A DNA stretch of 64,000 bases from Chryseobacterium caseinilyticum (GTDB lineage: Bacteria; Bacteroidota; Bacteroidia; Flavobacteriales; Weeksellaceae), in NCBI RefSeq assembly GCF_014837145.1, contig NZ_JACYFS010000001.1:434001-498000 (forward strand). Reading direction: 5' to 3'. Below the pieces are notes generated by a model. It made no database searches, was not told the origin of the DNA, and saw nothing but the letters and a program-made list of their open reading frames with translations. A program made the position numbers and the translations under genes. Positions within the stretch are counted from its first letter, which is position 1. Every line of letters begins with the position of its first letter. Positions 1 to 11,458 of the stretch are shown here, piece by piece.

Positions 1-791
1 ATTTCAGCATTCCGAAAGCGGTAAAGTTGCTTAACAAAGCTTTGTTGCAGCATTTTTATCAGGTGAAAGACTGGGATATTCCCGACGAAAATCTTTGTCC
101 GCCCATTCCGGGACGTGCAGATTACATTCATTACATCGCTGATTTACTGGCAGGAAATTCCAAAGATATTCCTGGAGGTTTATCTGTAAAAGGTCTGGAT
201 ATTGGAACTGGTGCCAATTTGGTCTATCCGCTGATCGCTCATAGATCTTATGGCTGGGAAATGGTGGGAACAGATATCAGCCAGAAATCTTTAGACAATG
301 CGCAAAAGATTTTAGACGAAAATCCAGATTTTTCTGAAAATATTCAACTGAAATTACAGCCGGAATCCAATTTTATCTTTAAAAATATTCTTACTTCTAA
401 AGATAAATTCACGTTCTCAATGTGCAATCCGCCATTTCATGATTCTGAGGAATCTGCACTAAAAGGCAATCTCAGGAAAACAAAAAATCTTCAAAATTCA
501 AAAGTTCACAAACCCAATCTCAATTTCAGCGGACAAGAGGCTGAATTGTGGTGTGAAGGTGGAGAAATTGCTTTTATTTCAAAAATGATTGAGGAAAGTG
601 TTTTGTATTCTTCACAGATTCTTTGGTTCACTACCCTGGTTTCGAAAAAGGAAAATTTATCTAAATTAAATTCACTTTTGAAGAAATTAGACGCTTTCGA
701 GGTAAAAACAATCGATATGGCGCAGGGTCAAAAGATCAGCAGAATTTTAGCGTGGACTTTTGTTCCTAAAAATAGAAGGAATAGTTTTTAA
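1..791 (+). CDS. rlmF: 23S rRNA adenine(1618)-N6 methyltransferase RlmF, 5'-truncated
   Basis: SAM-dependent methyltransferase that makes m6A1618 in 23S rRNA. The frame is open from base 3 (FSIPKAVKLLNKALL), so the gene enters the window from the left and the TTG at 27 is not a real start. Visible motifs are the SAM-binding segment LDIGTGANLVYP and the N6-adenine methyltransferase catalytic motif CNPPF (codons near 424-438), followed by the GGEIAFISKMI segment seen in this family. Only the first few dozen residues are missing. It is followed by a repeat element and has no co-directional close partner. Identification by motif; confident. Confidence 0.9.
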   Translation, partial: FSIPKAVKLLNKALLQHFYQVKDWDIPDENLCPPIPGRADYIHYIADLLAGNSKDIPGGLSVKGLDIGTGANLVYPLIAHRSYGWEMVGTDISQKSLDNAQKILDENPDFSENIQLKLQPESNFIFKNILTSKDKFTFSMCNPPFHDSEESALKGNLRKTKNLQNSKVHKPNLNFSGQEAELWCEGGEIAFISKMIEESVLYSSQILWFTTLVSKKENLSKLNSLLKKLDAFEVKTIDMAQGQKISRILAWTFVPKNRRNSF

Positions 792-808
792 AAGTGACTT
801 TTTTATTT

Positions 809-890
809 GGGCAGCAATTTCCGCCTTCCGTTCCCGCTTTTTTGTTCGTCGTTCCTCCTCACAAAAAGAGCTCCACTCAAGTCGGGCTGC
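809..890. repeat. REP-like intergenic element, divergent type
   Basis: An 82 bp element 17 bp after the rlmF stop. Its ends carry GGGCAGC and GGGCTGC, and its core CGCTTTTTTGT...ACAAAAAGAG can form a stem. Read on the minus strand it has the plan of the elements near 34.5 and 56.8 kb: AGCCC end, T-run, a loop with GAGGA/GACGA, A-run, then a purine-rich arm. From memory this type is scattered in Chryseobacterium genomes between genes. It may act as a transcription terminator or mRNA-end structure; that is inference. Confidence 0.65.
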
Positions 891-990
891 GGTTTACTGA
901 TACTTAAGAATTTAAGCGTTTTTTTAACTGAGAAATAAATCAGACTTGCAATTAATTTGTATATTTTAAACATAAAAAATATTAAGTAAA

Positions 991-1341
991 ATGAATGCAA
1001 ACAAATATTTTAAAGATGAGTTTTGGGGATTTTTCTTTTTAATGATTTTAATTTTTATGTTTTCTCTTCCGTTTTGTTTAGAAATTGCGGACGATTATGA
1101 CGGTAGAAATTTATTTGCTGAAATCTGTGCTTTACCAATGTACTATTTTGTTTTTCCATCTATATACTTTAATACTTCATTTTCAAGTCCACCAAGTATT
1201 AAAGAATATATATACGTAAGTTTTATAGTTACTAATATTTTATTCAACATTACATTATCTGCAGTTATATTTAGCCAAATTTATATTTATCTTATTAAGC
1301 AATTCAAAGCCAAATCTGTAAACTCTTCGGCAAAGGACTAA
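991..1341 (+). CDS. small hypothetical membrane protein
   Basis: 116 residues with no motif I recognise. Three hydrophobic stretches (about residues 10-31, 46-60 and 75-103) suggest a small inner-membrane protein with a basic C-terminus (KQFKAKS). It begins with ATG after an A-rich leader and stands alone between the repeat element behind rlmF and the lysS promoter. The coding call rests on its hydrophobic pattern and on being open for its full length without a competing frame. Function unknown. Confidence 0.6.
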   Translation: MNANKYFKDEFWGFFFLMILIFMFSLPFCLEIADDYDGRNLFAEICALPMYYFVFPSIYFNTSFSSPPSIKEYIYVSFIVTNILFNITLSAVIFSQIYIYLIKQFKAKSVNSSAKD

Positions 1342-1403
1342 TCACATTCTGTCAAATCGATTAAAGCCTGAAAAATTAACTTCCATACAACCTTAAATTT
1401 CCT

Positions 1404-1411
1404 TATTTTTG
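1404..1411 (+). promoter_or_regulatory. Bacteroidota -7 box of lysS
   Basis: TATTTTTG matches the TAnnTTTG consensus of the housekeeping sigma factor in Bacteroidota and lies 23 bp before the lysS ATG, giving a short leader. A clear TTG -33 element is not seen at the right distance. Confidence 0.6.
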
Positions 1412-1434
1412 CAATTCGAAAAAATTGAATTATA

Positions 1435-3135
1435 ATGCAATTATCAGAACAGGAAATCATTAGAAGAGAAAAGCTGACTAAGCTTGTTGAAATGGGAATC
1501 AACGCATTCCCGGCAGAAGAATACACGGTTACAGATACTACAGAATCTATAAAACAGAATTTTTCTGAAAGTAAACAGGTGAAGATTGCGGGCAGACTGA
1601 TGTCCCGCCGTATTCAGGGGAAGGCTTCTTTTGCTGAATTGCAGGATTCTACAGGGAAAATTCAGGTCTATTTTAACCGTGACGAAATCTGTACGGGAGA
1701 AGACAAAACTTTATACAACGACGTTTACAAGCACCTTTTAGACATCGGTGATATCATCGGTATTGAAGGAGAACTTTTCACAACTCAGGTTGGCGAAATG
1801 ACGGTTTTGGTGAAAAACTTTACGCTTTTAACGAAAACTTTGAGACCACTTCCTCAGGCTAAAACGGATGAAAATGGAGTAGTGCACGATGCTTTCAACG
1901 ATCCTGAAATGAGATACAGACAGCGTTATGTAGATTTAACGGTGAATCCGCAGGTGAAAGATATTTTCGTTAAAAGAACTAAATTGTTCAATGCAATGAG
2001 AACTTTCTTCAATGATGCAGGATATTTTGAAGTTGAAACTCCAATTTTACAGTCGATCCCTGGTGGAGCGGCGGCAAGACCATTTATTACGCATCACAAT
2101 GCTTTAGACATTCCTTTATATTTAAGAATTGCGAACGAATTATATCTGAAAAGACTGATCGTTGGTGGTTTTGACGGTGTTTATGAATTCTCTAAAAACT
2201 TCAGAAATGAAGGGATGGACAGAACACACAATCCTGAATTTACCGCTATGGAAATTTATGTAGCTTACAAAGACTACAATTGGATGATGGATTATACCGA
2301 GAAGTTATTGGAATTCTGTGCAACGTCTGTTAATGGAAGTTCAGAATCTGTTTTCGGGGAACATACAATCAGCTGGAAAGCGCCTTACCCAAGAGTTTCT
2401 ATGACGGAAGCGATTCAAAAATATACAGGTTTTGATATAACGGGTAAAACCGAACAGGAGTTGTTTGATTTTGCAAAATCTATCGGAATTGAAGTGAATG
2501 AGACGATGGGGAAAGGAAAATTAATCGACGAAATTTTTGGTGAAAAATGTGAAGGAAACTTCATCCAGCCAACTTTCATCACCGATTACCCAATTGAAAT
2601 GTCGCCTTTAACCAAAAAACACCGAAGCAAAGAGGGCTTAACCGAACGTTTTGAACTGATGGTTTGTGGTAAAGAGATTGCCAATGCATATTCAGAATTA
2701 AACGACCCAATTGACCAAAGAGAACGTTTCGAAGAGCAATTGAAATTAGCTGAAAAAGGTGATGATGAAGCTACAGGATTTATCGATGAGGACTTTTTAA
2801 GAGCCTTAGAATACGGGATGCCGCCAACTTCAGGTTTAGGAATTGGAATGGACAGATTGATTATGTTCTTAACGAACAATCCGTCGATTCAGGAAGTATT
2901 GTTTTTCCCTCAAATGAGACCGGAGAAAACAGTTCCACAGGTTGAACTGGGAGAAGATGAAAAAGTGATTCTTGAGATTTTAAATTCCCGTGAAGAAGTA
3001 TTTTCTTTGGCTGAAGTAAAAGAAAGAAGTCAGTTATCAGGAAAAAAATGGGATAAAGCATCTAAAACTTTGACCAAAGGAGGTTTGGTGAAGGTAGAGA
3101 AGATTGATGAGAGTGTTTTGATGAAGTTGGTTTAG
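1435..3135 (+). CDS. lysS: lysine--tRNA ligase (class II LysRS)
   Basis: Charges tRNA-Lys with lysine in the cytoplasm. Domains in order: N-terminal OB-fold anticodon-binding domain (about residues 40-150, with the VKIAGRLMSRR strand) and a class II catalytic domain with motif 2 around FRNEGMDRTHNPEF (near residue 256) and motif 3 GLGIGMDR (near 468). The protein runs about 65 residues past the motif 3 region; this tail (EDEKVILEIL...VEKIDESVL) looks like a small winged-helix segment and recurs in Bacteroidota LysRS as far as I recall. Single gene with its own -7 box and terminator. Confidence 0.97.
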   Translation: MQLSEQEIIRREKLTKLVEMGINAFPAEEYTVTDTTESIKQNFSESKQVKIAGRLMSRRIQGKASFAELQDSTGKIQVYFNRDEICTGEDKTLYNDVYKHLLDIGDIIGIEGELFTTQVGEMTVLVKNFTLLTKTLRPLPQAKTDENGVVHDAFNDPEMRYRQRYVDLTVNPQVKDIFVKRTKLFNAMRTFFNDAGYFEVETPILQSIPGGAAARPFITHHNALDIPLYLRIANELYLKRLIVGGFDGVYEFSKNFRNEGMDRTHNPEFTAMEIYVAYKDYNWMMDYTEKLLEFCATSVNGSSESVFGEHTISWKAPYPRVSMTEAIQKYTGFDITGKTEQELFDFAKSIGIEVNETMGKGKLIDEIFGEKCEGNFIQPTFITDYPIEMSPLTKKHRSKEGLTERFELMVCGKEIANAYSELNDPIDQRERFEEQLKLAEKGDDEATGFIDEDFLRALEYGMPPTSGLGIGMDRLIMFLTNNPSIQEVLFFPQMRPEKTVPQVELGEDEKVILEILNSREEVFSLAEVKERSQLSGKKWDKASKTLTKGGLVKVEKIDESVLMKLV

Positions 3136-3158
3136 AATTATATATACCACATATTTAT

Positions 3159-3193
3159 AAAAGCAGGCATTTATTGTCTGCTTTTGTTTTTTT
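3159..3193 (+). terminator. Rho-independent terminator after lysS
   Basis: AAAAGCAG and CTGCTTTT form an 8 bp stem around an 11-nt loop, followed by GTTTTTTT. Confidence 0.8.
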
Positions 3194-3243
3194 AAGAAAG
3201 AATATTAACTATTTTTGATATAACACTTAAAAACCAATATTTT

Positions 3244-4662
3244 ATGAAAAAAATAGTTATCACCTCGCTTGCGTTGGTGGCTTCACTTGCCAATGCACAA
3301 CTCAGTCTTGTCGCCGATTCAAACTTTGGTAACAACAGCATCGTAGATTTGGGATCCGGCTTGAGCGGATTTTTATCTTATCATTTTTCAGATAATAAAA
3401 TTATCGTGCAGAATTATGATATGACAAACAATTCTACAGACTCAAGAATTACAATGCTCAGTAATAATGGCTCAGTAGATCAGACCTTCGGAACTGCAGG
3501 TTCTTTTTCATGTCCTTTGTCTTACGGCACTTCCTCCAGCGGAGATTTTATTCACAATTTTGGTGATGTGAGCCTGATGATGTTTTCCGGAAAGAAATTT
3601 CACTACAACGGAACTTTAGATCAAACTTACGGAACAGCAGGTCAGTCACAGATTCTTCCAAATGAAATCTACCGCAAAGTTTTGCCGAACGGAAAACTTC
3701 TTATCAGAACTGCAAACAGTATTTATCAGTTTAATGCTTCCGGACAGCTGGATTCAGCATTTGGTACCAACGGAACGATGGCATGCAACAGCACTCTTTC
3801 AAATTTCAGCAGCACAATTTTCAGCAATCATGAGAAATATGTGCCCCTCCACACAGGAAATTCGATAATAGAATATGAATCTAACAGCTCTTCTCTCCGA
3901 AAAATGAATTACACCACAGGTAATTACGACATTAATTTTGGTATCAACGGAAACGCACAGTATAAGACAGGACCTTCAGCAACCATTATGAAATTTCACA
4001 TGATGCCAGATAATTCGTTGGTAAATTATCTGTTTGAAGATAATGACCCTTCTGTAAAATTTCTTACAAAAACCTTATCTACAGGAATGCTTGATACCTC
4101 TTTCGGTTCCAGTGGCAGGATCGGATTGCCAGCAGTTATTGACGGTGTCAATTTACTGTACGGTCAGGATTTTACAGTAGTGAATAATCATGTTGTAATT
4201 CCTGTTTTGGACGATGGTTTTCCGAGAAAATTATACTTAATGAGTGCCGGCAGTAATAATGTGAGCACAATAAACAGTCAGAACCTTTTAGATACAGGCA
4301 TTACCACGTCAATGTATAATCCTGACGATAAAATTTTTATCTCTGCAAAAGGTAATTATCTCTATCTGATGATCAATCCGACAATAATTAAAAGATATGT
4401 GATTTCAAACAGTATTCTTGCAACTAACGAAGCAGAAAGCGAAACCGACATCAGATTTGTCAACCCTTTTCAGGATGAACTGAATTTGTTTACCAATGAA
4501 AAAATTAAATCTGTTGAAATTTATGATCAAAACGGAAGATTAATTTTAAAAAATTCTTCGGCAAAAACTGTAAACACATCCAATCTCACTGAAGCTATTT
4601 ACATTATTAAAATCACTACAGAATCTGGTAAAGTTGTTACCAAAAAGGGGATGAAACTATAA
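3244..4662 (+). CDS. T9SS-exported delta-60 repeat protein
   Basis: 472 residues. A Sec signal peptide (MKKIVITSLALVASLANAQ) is followed by at least four delta-60-type repeats marked by VDQTFGTAG, LDQTYGTAG, LDSAFGTNG and LDTSFGSSG, which probably build a beta-propeller-like fold. The C-terminus (from about residue 392, FVNPFQDEL...VEIYDQNGRLI...IYIIKITTESGKVVTKKGMKL split here by dots) is a type A T9SS sorting domain, so the protein should be exported through the type IX machinery to the surface or medium. PorT, encoded at 28.8 kb, belongs to that machinery. Ligand or function is unknown. Own terminator downstream. Confidence 0.85.
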   Translation: MKKIVITSLALVASLANAQLSLVADSNFGNNSIVDLGSGLSGFLSYHFSDNKIIVQNYDMTNNSTDSRITMLSNNGSVDQTFGTAGSFSCPLSYGTSSSGDFIHNFGDVSLMMFSGKKFHYNGTLDQTYGTAGQSQILPNEIYRKVLPNGKLLIRTANSIYQFNASGQLDSAFGTNGTMACNSTLSNFSSTIFSNHEKYVPLHTGNSIIEYESNSSSLRKMNYTTGNYDINFGINGNAQYKTGPSATIMKFHMMPDNSLVNYLFEDNDPSVKFLTKTLSTGMLDTSFGSSGRIGLPAVIDGVNLLYGQDFTVVNNHVVIPVLDDGFPRKLYLMSAGSNNVSTINSQNLLDTGITTSMYNPDDKIFISAKGNYLYLMINPTIIKRYVISNSILATNEAESETDIRFVNPFQDELNLFTNEKIKSVEIYDQNGRLILKNSSAKTVNTSNLTEAIYIIKITTESGKVVTKKGMKL

Positions 4663-4685
4663 CTAAAATAAAATTAACTTATTAC

Positions 4686-4717
4686 AACCCTTGAATTTCT
4701 GTTTGAGGGTTTTTTAT
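4686..4717 (+). terminator. Rho-independent terminator
   Basis: AACCCT and AGGGTT pair around a loop that also contains TGA/TGA; a TTTTTTATTTTT tract follows. Ends the T9SS-substrate transcript. Confidence 0.7.
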
Positions 4718-4776
4718 TTTTAAGTTTTTTAAACAATAAAACACTATTTTTCCGTTTTTAATAAAATCATTTTGAG

Positions 4777-5601
4777 ATGAAATACTTTGTGTTGTTTTTT
4801 GCACTCTTCTATTGTTGTGAAATGGATGCACAAATGCTCACATCAATTTATTTTAAGAATAATTCGTATGATTTAGATTCAGAATCAAAACAGAAACTAG
4901 ACAGCCTTTCAAAATTAAAATCCAATCTTACTTTCAGAATTTTCGGAAATGCCAGTTCCTTAGGAAGTGAAGATTTAAATAAAAAACTTTCGGATCAGCG
5001 GGCAAAAACGGTTGGCGAATATTTGCAAAAGCAAATAGGTAAAAACATAAAACTTTCGGGCTCTGTTGGTTTGGGGATTTCTAAACAGATTAACGACAAC
5101 AGCACGGAAATTTTACAGGCAAAAAACCGCCGTGTGGATATTTTTATTGAAAAAACTTTCGCTGCCGGAGAAAAGATTTCCAGAAAACCGCATCCCAGTT
5201 TTTTTGATATTAAAATTGAAATGATGAAAATAAAGGATACCTTCTCACTTCCCGATGTTAATTTTATCGGCGGCCGTCACAACTGGCTTCCCAAAGCAAA
5301 ACCAAGACTGTATCAGCTTTTAAAAATTTTACGGGATAATCCAACGCTGGAAGTTGAACTTCAGGGCCATATTTGCTGTGATTACGAGAATTTTGACGGT
5401 GAAGATCAGGATTTGGGAACTTTTAATCTTTCTTTTACCAGAGCAGATTTTATCAGGCAGTTTTTGGTGAAAATGGGCGTAAATTCCGAACGCATAAAAG
5501 CGGAAGGCCAGGGACATCTCAATCCGGTCGTCTATCCTGAACTTACGGAAGAAGACCGCACTAAAAACAGGCGGGTAGAACTGGTTTTAATTAAAAAATA
5601 A
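4777..5601 (+). CDS. exported protein with two OmpA-like domains
   Basis: 274 residues: a signal peptide ending near MDAQ, then two OmpA_C-type peptidoglycan-binding domains in tandem. Domain 1 (about 22-130) has IYFKNNSYDLD at its start and NRRVDIFIEK at its end; domain 2 (about 155-274) has LQGHICCDYE, LSFTRADFIRQFLVKMGV, and NRRVELVLIKK at its end. There is no beta-barrel or lipobox, so it is probably a soluble periplasmic protein that can hold two peptidoglycan sites. The stop lies only 2 bp from the convergent cydB stop, with no terminator between. A near-consensus -7 box (TATTTTTC, 4745-4752) precedes it. Confidence 0.8.
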   Translation: MKYFVLFFALFYCCEMDAQMLTSIYFKNNSYDLDSESKQKLDSLSKLKSNLTFRIFGNASSLGSEDLNKKLSDQRAKTVGEYLQKQIGKNIKLSGSVGLGISKQINDNSTEILQAKNRRVDIFIEKTFAAGEKISRKPHPSFFDIKIEMMKIKDTFSLPDVNFIGGRHNWLPKAKPRLYQLLKILRDNPTLEVELQGHICCDYENFDGEDQDLGTFNLSFTRADFIRQFLVKMGVNSERIKAEGQGHLNPVVYPELTEEDRTKNRRVELVLIKK

Positions 5602-5603
5602 AT

Positions 5604-6617
5604 CTATGAACGTCTTTTAGAAGCCTTTGAAAATGAAAACATCAGATAAAACAAAAACGGCAGAATGAAAATTGATCCCAGAATCAATCCCCAGCCCAGC
5701 ACAGAAATCGTTTTTTCCGCTGCAATGTGTTTCAGTAAAGAAAGGTGTTGTCCGTTTCCTAAAAGAATAATATCCGGATTGTGCTGATAGGTTGCCGCAA
5801 CCAGAATCATAATGATTTGAAATCCTGCCAAAGCTCTCACCGGAAGTAATTTTCTTTTGTGCATTGCTCTTAAAATTAAACCTAAAGAAACCGTAGCAAA
5901 AGAAATTGACATCACGCCTAATGATTTAGAAAAAATCCATTTAGTTAAAGGAATACCGGAAAAATAAGCAGCTGAAAAAACCAATAGTCCTGAAATCACT
6001 ACAAAAACCATCGTCTGATGTGATTTTTTAATCATCAAAGCCAATTCTAACCTGTCGCTGATTTCGCGTAAAGAAAAAATGGACGCCAGATAAGCACAAA
6101 GCGAGACGGTAAACAATCCAACCGACACCCCAAACCAATTGAGCCAGCTGAAAACGTACAGATCTAAAAAGTTTTCAGCATCAGGATTAATTGATTGCGA
6201 AACCGTTGCTGCAGCGATTAAGCCTAAGAAAAATGGCGTTAACAGACTTGCATAATAAAAGATCTGCGTATAAATAATCTGCCATCGGTCTTCCACCGCA
6301 TCGTAGTGTCTGAAGGTAAATGCAGTTCCTCTTGCAATAATTCCCACCAACATCATCACCAGAGGAATGTGAAGGTAAGTGGACATCGTGGTGTAAATTT
6401 CCGGGAAACCGACAAACAGAATCACAATTGCAATGATCAGCCACATATGGTTGGCCTCCCATATGGGTGCAATCGATTCGTACATAATTTTTTCGGTGTA
6501 CTTTCTGTTTTTCTTTTTGGTCATTAATTCCACAATTCCTGCTCCGAAATCAGCGCCGCCCAAAATCACATATAAACATACGGAAAGCCACAGGAAACCA
6601 ATAACAACGTAGATCAT
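5604..6617 (-). CDS. cydB: cytochrome bd ubiquinol oxidase subunit II
   Basis: Membrane subunit II of the cytochrome bd quinol oxidase, which reduces O2 at high affinity without pumping protons. 337 residues, eight to nine hydrophobic helices, with the N-terminal signature FLWLSVCLYVILGGADFGAG and the ANHMWLIIAIVILFVGFP segment. Start ATG overlaps the cydA stop by 4 bp (ATGA), so the two are translationally coupled. Together they give a complete bd oxidase. I do not see a small cydX-like ORF after it; the next gene is convergent. Confidence 0.95.
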   Translation of the reverse strand: MIYVVIGFLWLSVCLYVILGGADFGAGIVELMTKKKNRKYTEKIMYESIAPIWEANHMWLIIAIVILFVGFPEIYTTMSTYLHIPLVMMLVGIIARGTAFTFRHYDAVEDRWQIIYTQIFYYASLLTPFFLGLIAAATVSQSINPDAENFLDLYVFSWLNWFGVSVGLFTVSLCAYLASIFSLREISDRLELALMIKKSHQTMVFVVISGLLVFSAAYFSGIPLTKWIFSKSLGVMSISFATVSLGLILRAMHKRKLLPVRALAGFQIIMILVAATYQHNPDIILLGNGQHLSLLKHIAAEKTISVLGWGLILGSIFILPFLFYLMFSFSKASKRRS

Positions 6618-7957
6618 GATTTTTTAGATTTAGAGTTAAACTGCGCGTCTGTAGGATCGTATAGTTTCGGAACCATTTTGATCTGTCTGTTAAGAAGAAA
6701 AATAATAATCAATGAGAGCGAAACAAATATCGCTGTAAAAAAGTAAAATGAATACTGAATTCCGGGCATTGGAGTTACCGCGTCTGCCGTTCTCATAATT
6801 CCGTAAATAATCCAGGGTTGTCTGCCCACTTCGGTAACTGTCCAGCCTGCTTCCAAAGCAATATATCCAAATGGTGTGGCGAAAAGAAATGTTTTCAGTA
6901 ACCAGTTTTTATTTAACCAATCTTTTTTGAAAAAGAAAGCGTAGAGATAAACACTTCCGATGGAAATCATCACTACTCCAAAGAAAATCATAATCTGGAA
7001 AGCGTAATGTACAACGGCAACGGGCGGCCATTCATCTTTAGGAAAATCGTTAAGACCTGTCACTTCCGCATTAAAATCATTGGTTGCCAGAAAACTTAAT
7101 ACTTTTGGAATTTTTAAAGCATAATTGATTTCACCTTTATCTTCATCAGGAATTCCCCCAATCACAAAAGCTGCGCCTTTTTCAGTTTCAAAATGTGCTT
7201 CCATAGCAGCTAATTTTATCGGCTGTCTTTCTGCAACAGATTTTGCGGCAACGTCACCACTCAAAGGTGCGCCAAAAGCTCCAATCAATGCAAAGCCGGC
7301 AGCAATTCTGAACGCTTTGGTATGAAATTCAACGTTCTTTTTTCTCATAATTAATAAAGCATGAACTCCTGCAACCGCAAATCCTGTCGCACAAAATGCC
7401 GCGACCGTCATATGCAGAGCCTGCGGCAACCAGGCTTCATTGAACATAGCTTTTATAGGATCGATATTGACGTATTCTCCATTAATATAATCAAAACCCG
7501 TAGGTGAATTCATCCAGGCATTCGCTGCAACAACCAGAATTCCTGATGCCAAACCGCTTAATCCAACCAAAAATCCGCAGAACCAGTGGAACCATTTGTT
7601 GAATTTATCCCAACCGTAAAGAAAAAATCCAATGGCGATAGCTTCAATAAAAAATGCTGTTCCTTCTAGAGAAAACGGCATTCCGAAAATCGGTCCAGCG
7701 TGTTTCATAAAACCCGGCCAGAGCAATCCTAATTCGAAAGAAAGCATGGTTCCTGAAACCGCTCCGGTGGCAAATAAAATGGCAACGCCTTTGCTCCAGG
7801 CTTTCGTAAGTCCTTTATAAATTTCGTTTCCTGTTTTCAGATATTTCCAGTGGGCAAATGCCATGAGAAAAGGCATTACCATTCCCACGCAGGCGAAAAT
7901 AATATGAAATCCTAATGAGAGTGCCATTTGGGCCCGTGCAGCTAAGAAATCGTCCAT
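6614..7957 (-). CDS. cydA: cytochrome bd ubiquinol oxidase subunit I
   Basis: Haem-bearing subunit I that oxidises quinol. 447 residues with nine helices. His18 in LGFHIIFA matches the haem b595/d ligand; LHMTVAAFC holds the b558 His; GRQPW (about residues 378-382) is the family signature; KLAAMEAHFE belongs to the Q loop. The Q-loop region is short relative to the E. coli enzyme (522 aa), so this is the short (S/CIO-like) subfamily. First gene of the cydAB operon; upstream -7 candidate TAACTTTC is only near consensus. Confidence 0.96.
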   Translation of the reverse strand: MDDFLAARAQMALSLGFHIIFACVGMVMPFLMAFAHWKYLKTGNEIYKGLTKAWSKGVAILFATGAVSGTMLSFELGLLWPGFMKHAGPIFGMPFSLEGTAFFIEAIAIGFFLYGWDKFNKWFHWFCGFLVGLSGLASGILVVAANAWMNSPTGFDYINGEYVNIDPIKAMFNEAWLPQALHMTVAAFCATGFAVAGVHALLIMRKKNVEFHTKAFRIAAGFALIGAFGAPLSGDVAAKSVAERQPIKLAAMEAHFETEKGAAFVIGGIPDEDKGEINYALKIPKVLSFLATNDFNAEVTGLNDFPKDEWPPVAVVHYAFQIMIFFGVVMISIGSVYLYAFFFKKDWLNKNWLLKTFLFATPFGYIALEAGWTVTEVGRQPWIIYGIMRTADAVTPMPGIQYSFYFFTAIFVSLSLIIIFLLNRQIKMVPKLYDPTDAQFNSKSKKS

Positions 7958-8175
7958 AATTTTAATTTTTCAGTTGAAAGTTACGGATAAAATTATGGTA
8001 ACATAATATGATTTAAAACATTGCAATTATTTCAGATTTGGGTTGTAACTTTAATGTTTTTTATCTCCGGAAAGGACTCACTTTCTTAGGATAAATTCTG
8101 GTATTTTAAGATTCAAAATACTTTCATAAGTCGAAAAAAATCACGATATTTGTAAGAATTTTTATTCAAAACGAA

Positions 8176-11321
<3,146 letters not shown>

Positions 11322-11344
11322 CTGATCACAGAAAATTATATATT

Positions 11345-11375
11345 AGGGAAGACTTTTTTAAGTCTTCCCTTTTTA
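11345..11375 (+). terminator. Rho-independent terminator after gyrB
   Basis: AGGGAAGAC and GTCTTCCCT make a perfect 9 bp stem around an 8-nt loop, followed by TTTTT. Confidence 0.85.
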
Positions 11376-11432
11376 TTTCTCAGATTATTGAATATTTTTA
11401 AATATTTATTTAACATTTAATTAAGATTTTTA

Positions 11433-11440
11433 TATTTTTG
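11433..11440 (+). promoter_or_regulatory. -7 box of the DUF3857 operon
   Basis: TATTTTTG fits TAnnTTTG. It ends 18 bp before the ATG at 11459 and covers the TTG that would otherwise extend the reading frame, so it decides the start of the following gene. Confidence 0.6.
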
Positions 11441-11458
11441 GTGAAAACTATATTCACG

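Noticed and set aside
803-1000. 65-codon minus-strand frame
   Set aside because: Mostly covers the REP-like element and the promoter region of the next gene; no protein-like pattern.
5599-5606. terminator between ompA-like gene and cydB
   Set aside because: The two stops are 2 bp apart and no stem with a T-run is visible there; transcripts probably overlap.
11438-11458. TTG start 21 bp upstream of the first DUF3857 gene
   Set aside because: The TTG lies within the -7 box TATTTTTG; the ATG at 11459 begins a proper signal peptide.
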